In this document: positions 9,619 through 16,918 of the stretch, piece after piece
How positions within the stretch are numbered: position 1 is the stretch's first letter
Layout of the letters: every line of letters starts with the position of its first letter
Assembly (NCBI RefSeq): GCF_015163075.1
Contig: NZ_JADDXU010000001.1
Span: 62,001-126,000, forward strand
Direction of reading: 5' to 3'
DNA length: 64,000 bases
Source of the DNA: Streptomyces justiciae
Lineage (GTDB): Bacteria; Actinomycetota; Actinomycetes; Streptomycetales; Streptomycetaceae
Notes under the pieces: generated by a model
What the model was told of the DNA's origin: nothing
Databases searched by the model: none
What the model saw: only the letters and a program-made list of their open reading frames with translations
Program-made: the position numbers and the translations under genes

Positions 9619-10562
9619 GCTTGGTCCTCCGCGCGGGTCTGGAGTTTCAGGCCGATCAGGGAGAGCGCCAGGATGATCACCGTGAGCACGGTGGAGATCG
9701 CGGCGCCGTAGCCGACCTGCGTCTTCTCGAAGAACGTGGTGAAGGAGAAGTAGGAGGGGACGTTCGTCGCCCCGCCCGGGCCGCCCTTCGTCAGGACGTA
9801 CACCGCCCCGAACACCTTCAGCGCGGCGATCGTGCACCAGGTCAGCACGACGTAGATCTCCGGGCGGATCTGCGGCAGCGTGACGTGCCAGAACCGCCGC
9901 CACCAGCCGGCTCCGTCCAGCTCGGCCGCCTCGTACAACTGCGGGTCCACGCGCTGGAGTCCGGCCATGAAGACCACCAGCGGGAAGCCGAGCTGCACCC
10001 ACACCATCACGCCCATCACGCTGTAGAGCGCGATGTCGGGGTCGCCGAGCCAGTCCTGTTGCCAGGAGGAGAGGCCGACGGCCTTGAGGAGTTCGTTCAG
10101 CGAGCCGTTGTCGGGGGCGAGGATCCAGCTCCACACGATGCCGGCGACCGCGATCGGCAGCACCTGCGGCAGGTAGAAGCAGGCCCGCAGGACGGCCACG
10201 ACCTTCGAACCGAAGTGCTTGCCGATGTAGTCGAACAGCGCGGCGGCCAGGACCAGTCCGACCGCCGTCGGTACGGCCGCCATCGCGACGACCATGAACA
10301 GGCTGTGCCGGAACGACGCCCAGAACTCGGAGTCGTCCATCAGCTCGCGGTAGTTGGCGAGCCCGGTCCAGCTGGGGGAGCCCACGCCCTGCCAGTCGGT
10401 GAAGCCGACGTACGTGTTCATCAGGAACGGGACGATGATCACGGCCAGGAAGGCGAGGACACCGGGGAGCAGGAACAGGGCGTAGGAGTCGCGGGGGCGG
10501 CGGGGGTGACCGGCCGGTGCCGCCTTGCCGGTCACCCCGCGCTTCTCGACGGTGACCGTCAT
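9615..10562 (-). CDS. Sugar ABC transporter permease, MalF type
   Basis: A 315-residue membrane permease. A basic cytoplasmic N-terminus leads into YALFLLPGVLAFLAVIIVPF, and later transmembrane helices carry the EAA loop EAAELDGAGWWRRFWHVTLPQ. It is the MalF-like partner of the adjacent MalG-like permease. The chosen ATG at 10562 overlaps the end of the binding-protein gene by four bases. The frame is open further upstream, but that part is antisense-like shadow of the binding protein. Together with the lipoprotein and a shared ATPase (probably MsiK, not in this window) it should form a CUT1 importer. Confidence 0.92.
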   Translation of the reverse strand: MTVTVEKRGVTGKAAPAGHPRRPRDSYALFLLPGVLAFLAVIIVPFLMNTYVGFTDWQGVGSPSWTGLANYRELMDDSEFWASFRHSLFMVVAMAAVPTAVGLVLAAALFDYIGKHFGSKVVAVLRACFYLPQVLPIAVAGIVWSWILAPDNGSLNELLKAVGLSSWQQDWLGDPDIALYSVMGVMVWVQLGFPLVVFMAGLQRVDPQLYEAAELDGAGWWRRFWHVTLPQIRPEIYVVLTWCTIAALKVFGAVYVLTKGGPGGATNVPSYFSFTTFFEKTQVGYGAAISTVLTVIILALSLIGLKLQTRAEDQA

Positions 10563-11854
10563 TGCTTCGGCGCGCCCTTGTCGTAGGCGTCCTGGAGAGC
10601 GTCCAGATAGCCGTCCGGCTTCTCGCTGTCGGTGATCAGCTTCTGGGTCTGGGAGACGAGGACGTCGTAGAAGCCGGGCACCGGCCAGTCGGGGTAGAAG
10701 GCAAGGCCGTCGCGCTGGGAGAGGGTGTTGAAGTTGTCGATGAGCGCCTTCGACCGCGGGTCGGTGATCGCGCTCGCGTCGGCGGCGACCGGGACACCGC
10801 CCTTGTTGCCGAGCAGGTTCTGGATCTTCTTCGACATGGTGATGTCGATGAAGTCGTAGGCGAGTTCCTTGTTCTTCGCGCCCTTCGGCACCACCCACAG
10901 GTTGCCGCCGGAGCCGAGCGTCATGTTCGAGTCGGGCCACAGGAACGTGCCCCAGTCGAACTTCGCCTCGTCGACGAACCGGCCGTACCACCAGCTGCCG
11001 GAGAAGAAGATCGGCGCCTTGCCCTGGATGAAGGAGACGCCCGCGTCCTCGGCCTTGGTGCTGGAGGACGTCTTGGCGATGTAGCCCTTCTTCACCCAGT
11101 CCGCGTACGTCTCGGCGGCGTACGTCCAGGCCGCGTCGTGGAAGTCGGTCTTGCCCTTGTAGAGCTCGTACGAGTCCACCCAGGCGCGGTCCGCCTTCGA
11201 CAGCGCGAGCTGGTAGAGGTACTGCTGGGCCGGGTACTCGGCGCCCGCGTTGGCCAGCGGGGTGCCCTTGTTCTGGACGAACTTGTCCATCGCGGCCGTC
11301 AGTTCGTCGAACGTCTTCGGCGCGGCGATCCCGTACTTCTTGAACAGGTCCTTGTTGTAGAACACCATCGTGTACTCGGCGTAGTTGGGCACGCCGTACC
11401 ACTTGCCGGACCCCATGACCCCGTTGGTGTCGTACACGCTGGTGGTGCGCACGCTGCTGCTGAGCTTCTTGTCCCAGCCGCGCTTGGTGGCCTCCGCGGT
11501 GAGGTCGGTGAGCAGACCCTGTTTCGACAGCAGACCGGCCGTCGCGTTGCCCTTGTTGTACTCCATGACGTCGGGCGCGTCGGAGGAGTTGAGGACCATC
11601 GGGGCGGTCTTCTGGATCTGCTCGAAGCCCTTCTCCTCGAACTCCACCTTCACGCCCGGGTGTTTGGCCTTGAACTCCTTGATCGCCTCGTTCCAGGCCT
11701 GCCCCATCGCGCTGTTCGGGGCCTCGTAGTGCCAGAGCTTGAGTGTCTTGCCGTCTCCTGAGGACCCGCTGTCGGAGTCCCCGCAGGAGGTCAGGAGCAG
11801 TGCTCCGGCGGCCAGGACCGCCGTCGCCACCACACGCCTTCGTGCCGTCAACAT
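10559..11854 (-). CDS. Sugar-binding lipoprotein of CUT1 ABC transporter
   Basis: A 431-residue extracellular solute-binding protein (family 1). The signal peptide ends in the lipobox LLTSC, so the mature protein should be anchored through its Cys. The body has the typical KLWHYEAPNSAMGQAW start and the NKGNATAGLLSKQGLL ligand-groove region. It is first in the operon and should determine which oligosaccharide is taken up. The ATG at 11854 is preceded by GGAGG at six bases, which makes it better than an upstream ATG at 11905. The operator pair at 11909-11947 lies immediately upstream. The glycosidases downstream suggest xylobiose, xyloglucan fragments or similar; the ligand is inferred. Confidence 0.9.
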   Translation of the reverse strand: MLTARRRVVATAVLAAGALLLTSCGDSDSGSSGDGKTLKLWHYEAPNSAMGQAWNEAIKEFKAKHPGVKVEFEEKGFEQIQKTAPMVLNSSDAPDVMEYNKGNATAGLLSKQGLLTDLTAEATKRGWDKKLSSSVRTTSVYDTNGVMGSGKWYGVPNYAEYTMVFYNKDLFKKYGIAAPKTFDELTAAMDKFVQNKGTPLANAGAEYPAQQYLYQLALSKADRAWVDSYELYKGKTDFHDAAWTYAAETYADWVKKGYIAKTSSSTKAEDAGVSFIQGKAPIFFSGSWWYGRFVDEAKFDWGTFLWPDSNMTLGSGGNLWVVPKGAKNKELAYDFIDITMSKKIQNLLGNKGGVPVAADASAITDPRSKALIDNFNTLSQRDGLAFYPDWPVPGFYDVLVSQTQKLITDSEKPDGYLDALQDAYDKGAPKQ

Positions 11855-11908
11855 CCCGTGCCTCCAGGGGAGTCGGAGCCGGATGGATCTTCGGAGCTTT
11901 CTCATGGC

Positions 11909-11947
11909 GTCGAACCGTTTCGACGACTTACGTCGAAGCGCTTCGAC
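11909..11947. promoter_or_regulatory. Tandem LacI-type operators upstream of the xyloside operon
   Basis: Two 16-bp palindromes: GTCGAACCGTTTCGAC at 11909-11924 (arms GTCGAA/TTCGAC around 4 bases) and the perfect GTCGAAGCGCTTCGAC at 11932-11947. Their centres are 23 bp apart. They sit between the binding-protein start (11854) and the divergent P450 start (12033), where the operon promoter must be. The CG-centred palindrome with TTCG half-sites is the form expected for LacI-family repressors, and one such gene is in the operon. They could also affect the divergent P450 gene. Confidence 0.8.
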
Positions 11948-12032
11948 GGGGGAAGGTATGTGCGGGCTGTGGACGAGTCAATGGATCGCGCGAGAATTGC
12001 CGTGACCGCGATCACCGGGGGCGGGAGACGCC

Positions 12033-13409
12033 ATGACGATGACGACCGAGGTGCGCGAAGCGCCGATCGTGACCGCGAACCCCGTGCTGGGTTCGATGAA
12101 CGACCTGCTCACAGACCCGCTCGGCACGTACGAACGGGCCCGCCGCGACCACGGTGACGTGGTGCGCTTCCGAGCCGGTCCGCCGGGTCTGCGAGCCGAT
12201 ATTTACGCCGTCTTCTCGGCGGAGGGCGCACAGCAGGTGCTGGCCGGGCAGGCCGCGAACTTCCGCAAGGACAACGTTTTCTACGAGGAGTTGCGCAGGT
12301 CCATCGGCAACGGGCTGCTCACCAGCCAGGACGAGACGTATCTGCGGCAACGCAGGCTGGTGCAGCCGCTGTTCACCCGGCGGCGGGTGGACGGGTACGC
12401 GGGGCAGGTCGCGGCCGAGGGGGCGGCGCTGGCCGGCGAGTGGCGCGAGCGGGACGGGGACGTCGTCGAACTCGTCGGTGAGATGCACCGGTTCGCGTTG
12501 CGGATGGTCGGGCGGATTCTGTTCGGCACGGACATGGAGAAGGCGTTCGACGTCGTCGAGCGCACGCTGCCGCCGCTCCAGGCGTACGCGCTCAGGCGGG
12601 GGCTGTCCCCGGTCAAGCCGCCGCGCTCCTGGCCCACGCCGGCCAACCGCCGGGCGGGTCGGCTGCAAGGCGAGCTGTTCGCGCTGTGCGACGAGATCAT
12701 CGCCAGTCGGCGGGGTGGCGGGGGCAGCGCGTCGGACGACCTCGCCAGTCTGCTCGTGCACGCCCGGAACGCCGAGGACGGCAGTCTCGACGCTGACGAA
12801 CTCCGGGAGCAGGTGCTGATCTTCCTGGTGGCCGGGCATGAGACGACCGCCACGGCGCTGGCGTTCGCCCTGCACCTTCTCGCCCGGCATCCCGAGGAGC
12901 AGCGGCGGGTTCAGGAGGAGGTCGACGGAGTGCTGGGCGGCGGCGACCGGGTGCCCACGGCTGCGGACATGGAGGCGTTGCCCCGGCTCACCATGGTGGT
13001 CAAGGAGGCGATGCGGTTGTATCCGTCGGCGCCGGTGATCGGGCGGCGGGCGGTCGGCGACGCGGTGATCGACGGCGTGCGGATTCCTGCCGGGGCTGAC
13101 GTGATTGTCAGTCCTTGGGTGACCCATCGGCATCCCGCGTACTGGGATGAGCCTGGGCGGTTCGACCCCGGGCGCTTCACTGCGGAGGCGGAGGGTGGTC
13201 GGCCTCGGTATGCCTGGTTTCCGTTCGGGGGTGGGCCGCGGGCGTGTATCGGGCAGCACCTGTCGATGTTGGAGTCGGTGTTGGGGGTGGCGGTGTTGCT
13301 GCGTGACTTTGCGTTCGAGGTGGTGGGGGAGGGGGAAGTGCCGGTGGGGGCTGAGGTGACGTTGCGGGCGAAGGGGGTGGCGAGGGTGAAGATTGCGCCG
13401 CGGGGGTGA
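12033..13409 (+). CDS. Cytochrome P450 monooxygenase
   Basis: A 458-residue soluble P450 with all core motifs. AGHETT in the I helix (residues 267-272) handles oxygen activation. ExxR is Glu325/Arg328 in KEAMRLYP, and the haem-binding loop FPFGGGPRACIG places the axial Cys at residue 405. The EAMRLYP and PFGGGPRxCIG forms resemble the CYP102/CYP4-like clan more than typical short Streptomyces class I P450s. There is no fused reductase and no ferredoxin gene beside it, so redox partners are elsewhere. It is transcribed divergently from the xyloside operon and its start follows GGGAG. The 3' end lies opposite the open tail of the MFS gene. The substrate is unknown. Confidence 0.93.
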   Translation: MTMTTEVREAPIVTANPVLGSMNDLLTDPLGTYERARRDHGDVVRFRAGPPGLRADIYAVFSAEGAQQVLAGQAANFRKDNVFYEELRRSIGNGLLTSQDETYLRQRRLVQPLFTRRRVDGYAGQVAAEGAALAGEWRERDGDVVELVGEMHRFALRMVGRILFGTDMEKAFDVVERTLPPLQAYALRRGLSPVKPPRSWPTPANRRAGRLQGELFALCDEIIASRRGGGGSASDDLASLLVHARNAEDGSLDADELREQVLIFLVAGHETTATALAFALHLLARHPEEQRRVQEEVDGVLGGGDRVPTAADMEALPRLTMVVKEAMRLYPSAPVIGRRAVGDAVIDGVRIPAGADVIVSPWVTHRHPAYWDEPGRFDPGRFTAEAEGGRPRYAWFPFGGGPRACIGQHLSMLESVLGVAVLLRDFAFEVVGEGEVPVGAEVTLRAKGVARVKIAPRG

Positions 13410-14733
13410 GTGCTGTTTTTCGGGTGCTGCGCCGTTGTGGCTGGTCGCGCAGTTCCCCGCGCCCCTTCAGCGGCGTTGCTGTGAGCGTGATCACCAAGGC
13501 TAGGGCCGCTGCTGTTACCGGCACGCTGTAGCCCGCTGTCGGTGACAGGTGTTCGGCCGTCCAGCCGCCCAGCGCGCTGCCCCCTGCTATGCCGCCCAAC
13601 AGACCCGTCACCGCGAGCGTCATGCCCTCGTTGAGGCGGCCTTCGGGGGTGCGGTCCTGGATCAGGGTCATCGTGGTGACCATCGTGGGAGCCGTCGCCA
13701 TGCCGGCGATCAGGAGGGCGCCCGCGACGAGCGGGAGGGAACCAGCGGCACCCGCCGCCAGCAGTGGCAGCGTCAGTAGTGCCGTCATCGCGGCCAGGCA
13801 CCACGGGTGGCGGGACTCGGCTCGGCCGCGTAGCTTCAGGGCGCCGTACACCAGGCCCGCGCCGCACGAACCCGCCGCCTGAAGGCCGAGGACGACCCCG
13901 GCCGCCGACGCGTGGCCCCGCGCGTCCGCGAACGCGATCGTGACGACCTCCATGGAGCCGAACACCGCGCCCATGGCCAGGCACGCGAGCAGCAGTGGGG
14001 GCATCCCCGGGGCCCGCAGCGGTGTCTTCGCGTGGGTCTGCTGCTGGACCGGGGGTTCCGTCGAGCGCTGGGCCGTGAACAGGAGCATCCCCGTCACCAG
14101 CAGTACGGCCGCGACCAGCGTGCCCGCCTCCGGGAACAGCGTTCCGCACAGCAGGGCCGCGAGCACCGGGCCCAGCATGAAGCACAGTTCGTCGGCGGCC
14201 TGCTCGAAGGAGTTCGCGGTGTGCAGCGCCTTGTCGTCGCCCTTGAGGAGGTGCGCCCAGCGGGCGCGGGACATGCCGCCGATGTTGGGGGTCGTGGCGG
14301 TGGCGGCGTACGCGGCGAACAGGGTCCAGGCCGGGGCGTCGTAGCGCACGCAGAGGAGGAGGGCGAGGGAGCCGAGGGCCGCGAGGAGCGTGGCCGGTAC
14401 GGCGACGCGGGCCTGGCCGTGGCGGTCGACGAGGCGGGCGGTGAAGGGGGCCAGTACGGCCGTAGCCGCGAGGCCCGTCGCGCTGACGGCGCCGGCGAGG
14501 GCGTACGACCCCCGCGTCCCGGCGATCATGACGACCGCGCTCACGCTGAACATGCCCATGGGGAGCCGGGCCAGCAGGTTGCCGGCGGTGAAGGCGCGGG
14601 TGCCGGGGTGGGCGAAGAGGCGGCGGTAGGGGCCGGGGTCGCGGGGTGTGCGGGGCGGGCGCGGGGTGAAGTCGGCGATGACCAGGGTTTCGCCGGTGGT
14701 GGTGAAGAGGGGGCGGTGGGTCGGTTGCGGCAT
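13177..14733 (-). CDS. MFS exporter; reading frame runs on into antisense of the P450
   Basis: A major facilitator superfamily drug-efflux-like protein. About 12 hydrophobic segments occupy residues 40-415, with the motif-A-like loop RLVDRHGQARV and the mid-protein NSFEQAADELCFMLGPVLAA. The transporter fold should end near ALALVITLTATPL. No stop follows: the frame passes through the dispersed intergenic repeat at 13435-13467 (translating to KGRGELRDQPQ) and then about 230 bases opposite the P450 gene. That gives a Pro/Thr-rich tail and 518 residues in total. It is divergent from a LysR gene with a clear operator between them, so LysR control is likely. The tail may be a recent loss of the stop rather than a functional domain. 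Confidence 0.8.
   Translation of the reverse strand: MPQPTHRPLFTTTGETLVIADFTPRPPRTPRDPGPYRRLFAHPGTRAFTAGNLLARLPMGMFSVSAVVMIAGTRGSYALAGAVSATGLAATAVLAPFTARLVDRHGQARVAVPATLLAALGSLALLLCVRYDAPAWTLFAAYAATATTPNIGGMSRARWAHLLKGDDKALHTANSFEQAADELCFMLGPVLAALLCGTLFPEAGTLVAAVLLVTGMLLFTAQRSTEPPVQQQTHAKTPLRAPGMPPLLLACLAMGAVFGSMEVVTIAFADARGHASAAGVVLGLQAAGSCGAGLVYGALKLRGRAESRHPWCLAAMTALLTLPLLAAGAAGSLPLVAGALLIAGMATAPTMVTTMTLIQDRTPEGRLNEGMTLAVTGLLGGIAGGSALGGWTAEHLSPTAGYSVPVTAAALALVITLTATPLKGRGELRDQPQRRSTRKTALTPAAQSSPSPPPSPATSPQPPPALPPPPPPRTQSHAATPPPPTPTPTSTGAARYTPAAHPRTETRHTEADHPPPPQ
13435..13467. repeat. Dispersed Streptomyces intergenic repeat (short copy)
   Basis: The segment starting TTGTGGCTGGTCGCGCAGTT and ending CCCCGCGCCCC is a form of the short repeat seen between many Streptomyces genes. 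A second, longer and interrupted copy lies at 44612-44678 downstream of hup (GTGGCTGGTTGCGC, then CAGCCCCGCGCCCCTGAGG). Here it sits between P450 and MFS and is translated as part of the MFS tail. Its wide distribution in the genus is remembered, not checked. Confidence 0.6.
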
Positions 14734-14781
14734 GGGTCCACCGTCGCCGGTGGGTGATCTTGCGGTCCAACACCTTCCGCG

Positions 14782-14814
14782 CGGCGATTGACGCATCCCT
14801 GTTGTCAATCGCCG
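14782..14814. promoter_or_regulatory. LysR-type operator in MFS/LysR divergent promoter
   Basis: A perfect inverted repeat with 11-bp arms (CGGCGATTGAC at 14782-14792 and GTCAATCGCCG at 14804-14814) separated by exactly 11 bases. Within it is a classical T-N11-A LysR box (GATTGAC-N11-GTCAATC). It lies 22 bp upstream of the LysR start and 49 bp upstream of the MFS start, so it should serve autoregulation and MFS control together. Confidence 0.85.
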
Positions 14815-14835
14815 TCGCCGTTGTAGGTTCGCCGG

Positions 14836-15807
14836 ATGCCCGCACCCACCCATCTCGACCCCCGTCTGCTGCGCGCCTTCCTCGCCGTTGCCGAGGAACT
14901 GCACTTCACGCGTGCCGCGGCCCGGCTGTACGTCGCCCAGCAGGCGCTCAGTCGTGACGTACGGCGGCTGGAGCGGGAGTTGGGTGCCGAGCTGTTCGTG
15001 CGGACCACGCGGCAGGTCACGCTGACCGGTGACGGGGAGCGGCTGGTGCCGCACGCGCGCCGGGTGCTCGCGGCGCAGGACGAGCTGATCGCCGCCTTCG
15101 GACAGGCCCGGCCGCTGCTCGTCGACGTCAACTCGCCGGGACTCGGCACCGGTGGGCGGGTGCTCGCGAGAGCCCGTGAACTCGCCCCCGAGCAGGAGCT
15201 CATGGCCCGCTACGAGAGCGGGCTGACGGGTGCGGCGGCCGAGATCCTCGCCGGTCGTCTCGACGTTTCCTTCGGGCGCTTCGCCGGTCTGGACCCGGCG
15301 CTGCGCTCGGGGCTCGACCATCTGCTCGTGCGCCTCGAACCCATGGCCGTCGTGCTGCCCGAGGACCACCGGCTGGCGGCACTGGACGCGGTGCCGCTGG
15401 CCGAGCTGGCCGGCGAGGAGGTGTACGCCGGGGCCGGCAATCCCCGTACGCCGGAGTGGACCGACCTCGCCCGGCACCTGTTCGAGGGACGCGGGATCGA
15501 GGTGGCGTCACCCGCGCCGATGGCGGTCGGTCACGAGGAGTTCCAAAGGATCATGGCCAAGACCCGGAACCCGATTCTCGCCGTGGTGGACTTTCCGGCC
15601 ATGCCGTCGACCGTGTTGCGCCCGTTGATCGATCCCGTGCCCCTGTCACCGGTGTCCCTGGTGTGGCGGAAGGGGCTGGTGCACCCCGGGTTCGACGCTC
15701 TTCGACGCGCGGCGGCCGAGTTGTCGGCGGCGGAGGGGTGGCTGAACCGGCCTGCCGAAGGATGGTTTCCGGCCATCGACAGGAAGATCGAAAATGTCCA
15801 CAAGTGA
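14836..15807 (+). CDS. LysR-family transcriptional regulator
   Basis: A 323-residue LysR-type regulator. The N-terminal winged helix (LLRAFLAVAEELHFTRAAARL, QQALSRDVRRLERELGAELF) is followed by an effector-binding domain from about residue 90. It is divergent from the MFS exporter, with a perfect 11-11-11 inverted repeat in the 102-bp spacer. That arrangement normally means the regulator controls its neighbour in response to an exported or metabolised compound. The effector domain is a little divergent (the VNSPGLGTGGRVL region), so the ligand is not guessed. The gene sits upstream of matA in the same direction, separated by about 150 bases, and may mark the same locus as S. coelicolor SCO2964 (from memory). 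Confidence 0.9.
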   Translation: MPAPTHLDPRLLRAFLAVAEELHFTRAAARLYVAQQALSRDVRRLERELGAELFVRTTRQVTLTGDGERLVPHARRVLAAQDELIAAFGQARPLLVDVNSPGLGTGGRVLARARELAPEQELMARYESGLTGAAAEILAGRLDVSFGRFAGLDPALRSGLDHLLVRLEPMAVVLPEDHRLAALDAVPLAELAGEEVYAGAGNPRTPEWTDLARHLFEGRGIEVASPAPMAVGHEEFQRIMAKTRNPILAVVDFPAMPSTVLRPLIDPVPLSPVSLVWRKGLVHPGFDALRRAAAELSAAEGWLNRPAEGWFPAIDRKIENVHK

Positions 15808-15958
15808 CACACGGCAAACACGCCACCCTCGTGTGCGCTACATTCGTGGCCTGAGCACCATGTGATAAAGGGGGCGCTCGGACCGGGTGGGGGCCTGGTT
15901 CGGTCGACGGGTGCCCGGAGTCGTATGCGCACCCGGAACTGTCCCGTGGGGGGATTGC

Positions 15959-16918
15959 GTGCGCGAAAACAAATGGCGGGAAGACGCCCAACCGGAATGG
16001 CCCGATGCGGCATCCGGGACCCGGGAGTTCCCTGCGACGGGGGCCGGTACCCAGGCGTTCCCGGAGACGAGAGGAACCGAAGTCCTCGCGTCCGCCGACG
16101 AGACCGACGTACTGCCGAAGGCGTCGCCCCGACCCGAGTCCGAGCCCGCCTCCAGCGGCCCCGCCTTCCGTGACCCCTGGGGCCCGGAAGGCACCGCGGA
16201 CCCTGCCGCGGGCAACGCCCACGACCCGCACGAGGTGACCGTCCAGCTGGACGCCGTCTCCCTGCGGGCCGACCAGCGGCTCGTCGGCCAGGCCGGCGGA
16301 GGTGCCGGGGGTGACGCCGACGGCTCCGACGGGCCCGTGTTCGTCGACGAGTCGGGTCGGCGCAGCCGCAGATTCCGCCGTATCGGCATCTTCGTCGGCA
16401 TCGCCTGCGCGATCTACGCCGTCGTCATCGTCGCCACCATGCTCTCCGGCAACTCCAACGCGCCCTGGCTGCCCGTGCCGGGCCAGGAGGGCAAGGAGGC
16501 CGGGCAGGTGGAGACCACGCCGCTGCCCGCCGACTCCGCCGCGCCCACCGACGCCACCGGCGTCACGCCCGGCGCCTCGCCGACCCTCAGCGACGGCACG
16601 ACCCCGTCGCCGGGCGTCAGCGCCACCGCTCCCGGCGCCTCCGCGACCGCCACCACGCCGGGCGCGTCCGCCGACCCGAAACCGACGGCGACCAGGACCG
16701 CCACGAGTCCGGTCACCAACCCGTCCGTCTCGGCGAAGCCCACCGACGAGCCCACCACCAGCTCGCCCAACCCCTCGGTCACGCCGCCGACCACCCCGCC
16801 CGGTCCGTCCGACTCCCCGGCCGGCGGCAGCGCCGGCACCGGCACGGACAACCTCGCCGACGGCGCGGACAGCGCGCCCGGCCTCTCCACCGCACCATCC
16901 CTGGAGAACACCCTCTGA
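15959..16918 (+). CDS. matA: MatA-like single-pass membrane protein with disordered extracellular tail
   Basis: A 319-residue protein. It has an acidic cytoplasmic N-terminal half and one transmembrane helix (FRRIGIFVGIACAIYAVVIV, about residues 140-160). A Pro/Thr/Ser/Ala-rich outer region with repeated TxTPGxSA-like stretches follows. It is first in a three-gene operon, and its stop overlaps matB as TGATG. The order and architecture match the mat locus of S. coelicolor, which is needed for pellet formation and synthesis of a poly-beta-1,6-GlcNAc-like polymer (recalled from the literature). The GTG start with a G-rich ribosome site was preferred over an ATG at 15887. The molecular role is unknown; a helper of the synthase is plausible. 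Confidence 0.75.
   Translation: MRENKWREDAQPEWPDAASGTREFPATGAGTQAFPETRGTEVLASADETDVLPKASPRPESEPASSGPAFRDPWGPEGTADPAAGNAHDPHEVTVQLDAVSLRADQRLVGQAGGGAGGDADGSDGPVFVDESGRRSRRFRRIGIFVGIACAIYAVVIVATMLSGNSNAPWLPVPGQEGKEAGQVETTPLPADSAAPTDATGVTPGASPTLSDGTTPSPGVSATAPGASATATTPGASADPKPTATRTATSPVTNPSVSAKPTDEPTTSSPNPSVTPPTTPPGPSDSPAGGSAGTGTDNLADGADSAPGLSTAPSLENTL

Noticed and set aside
12911..14845. Long open frame on the minus strand opposite P450 and overlapping the MFS gene in another phase
   Set aside because: Arg/Pro/His-rich composition typical of high-GC shadow frames and no family motif.
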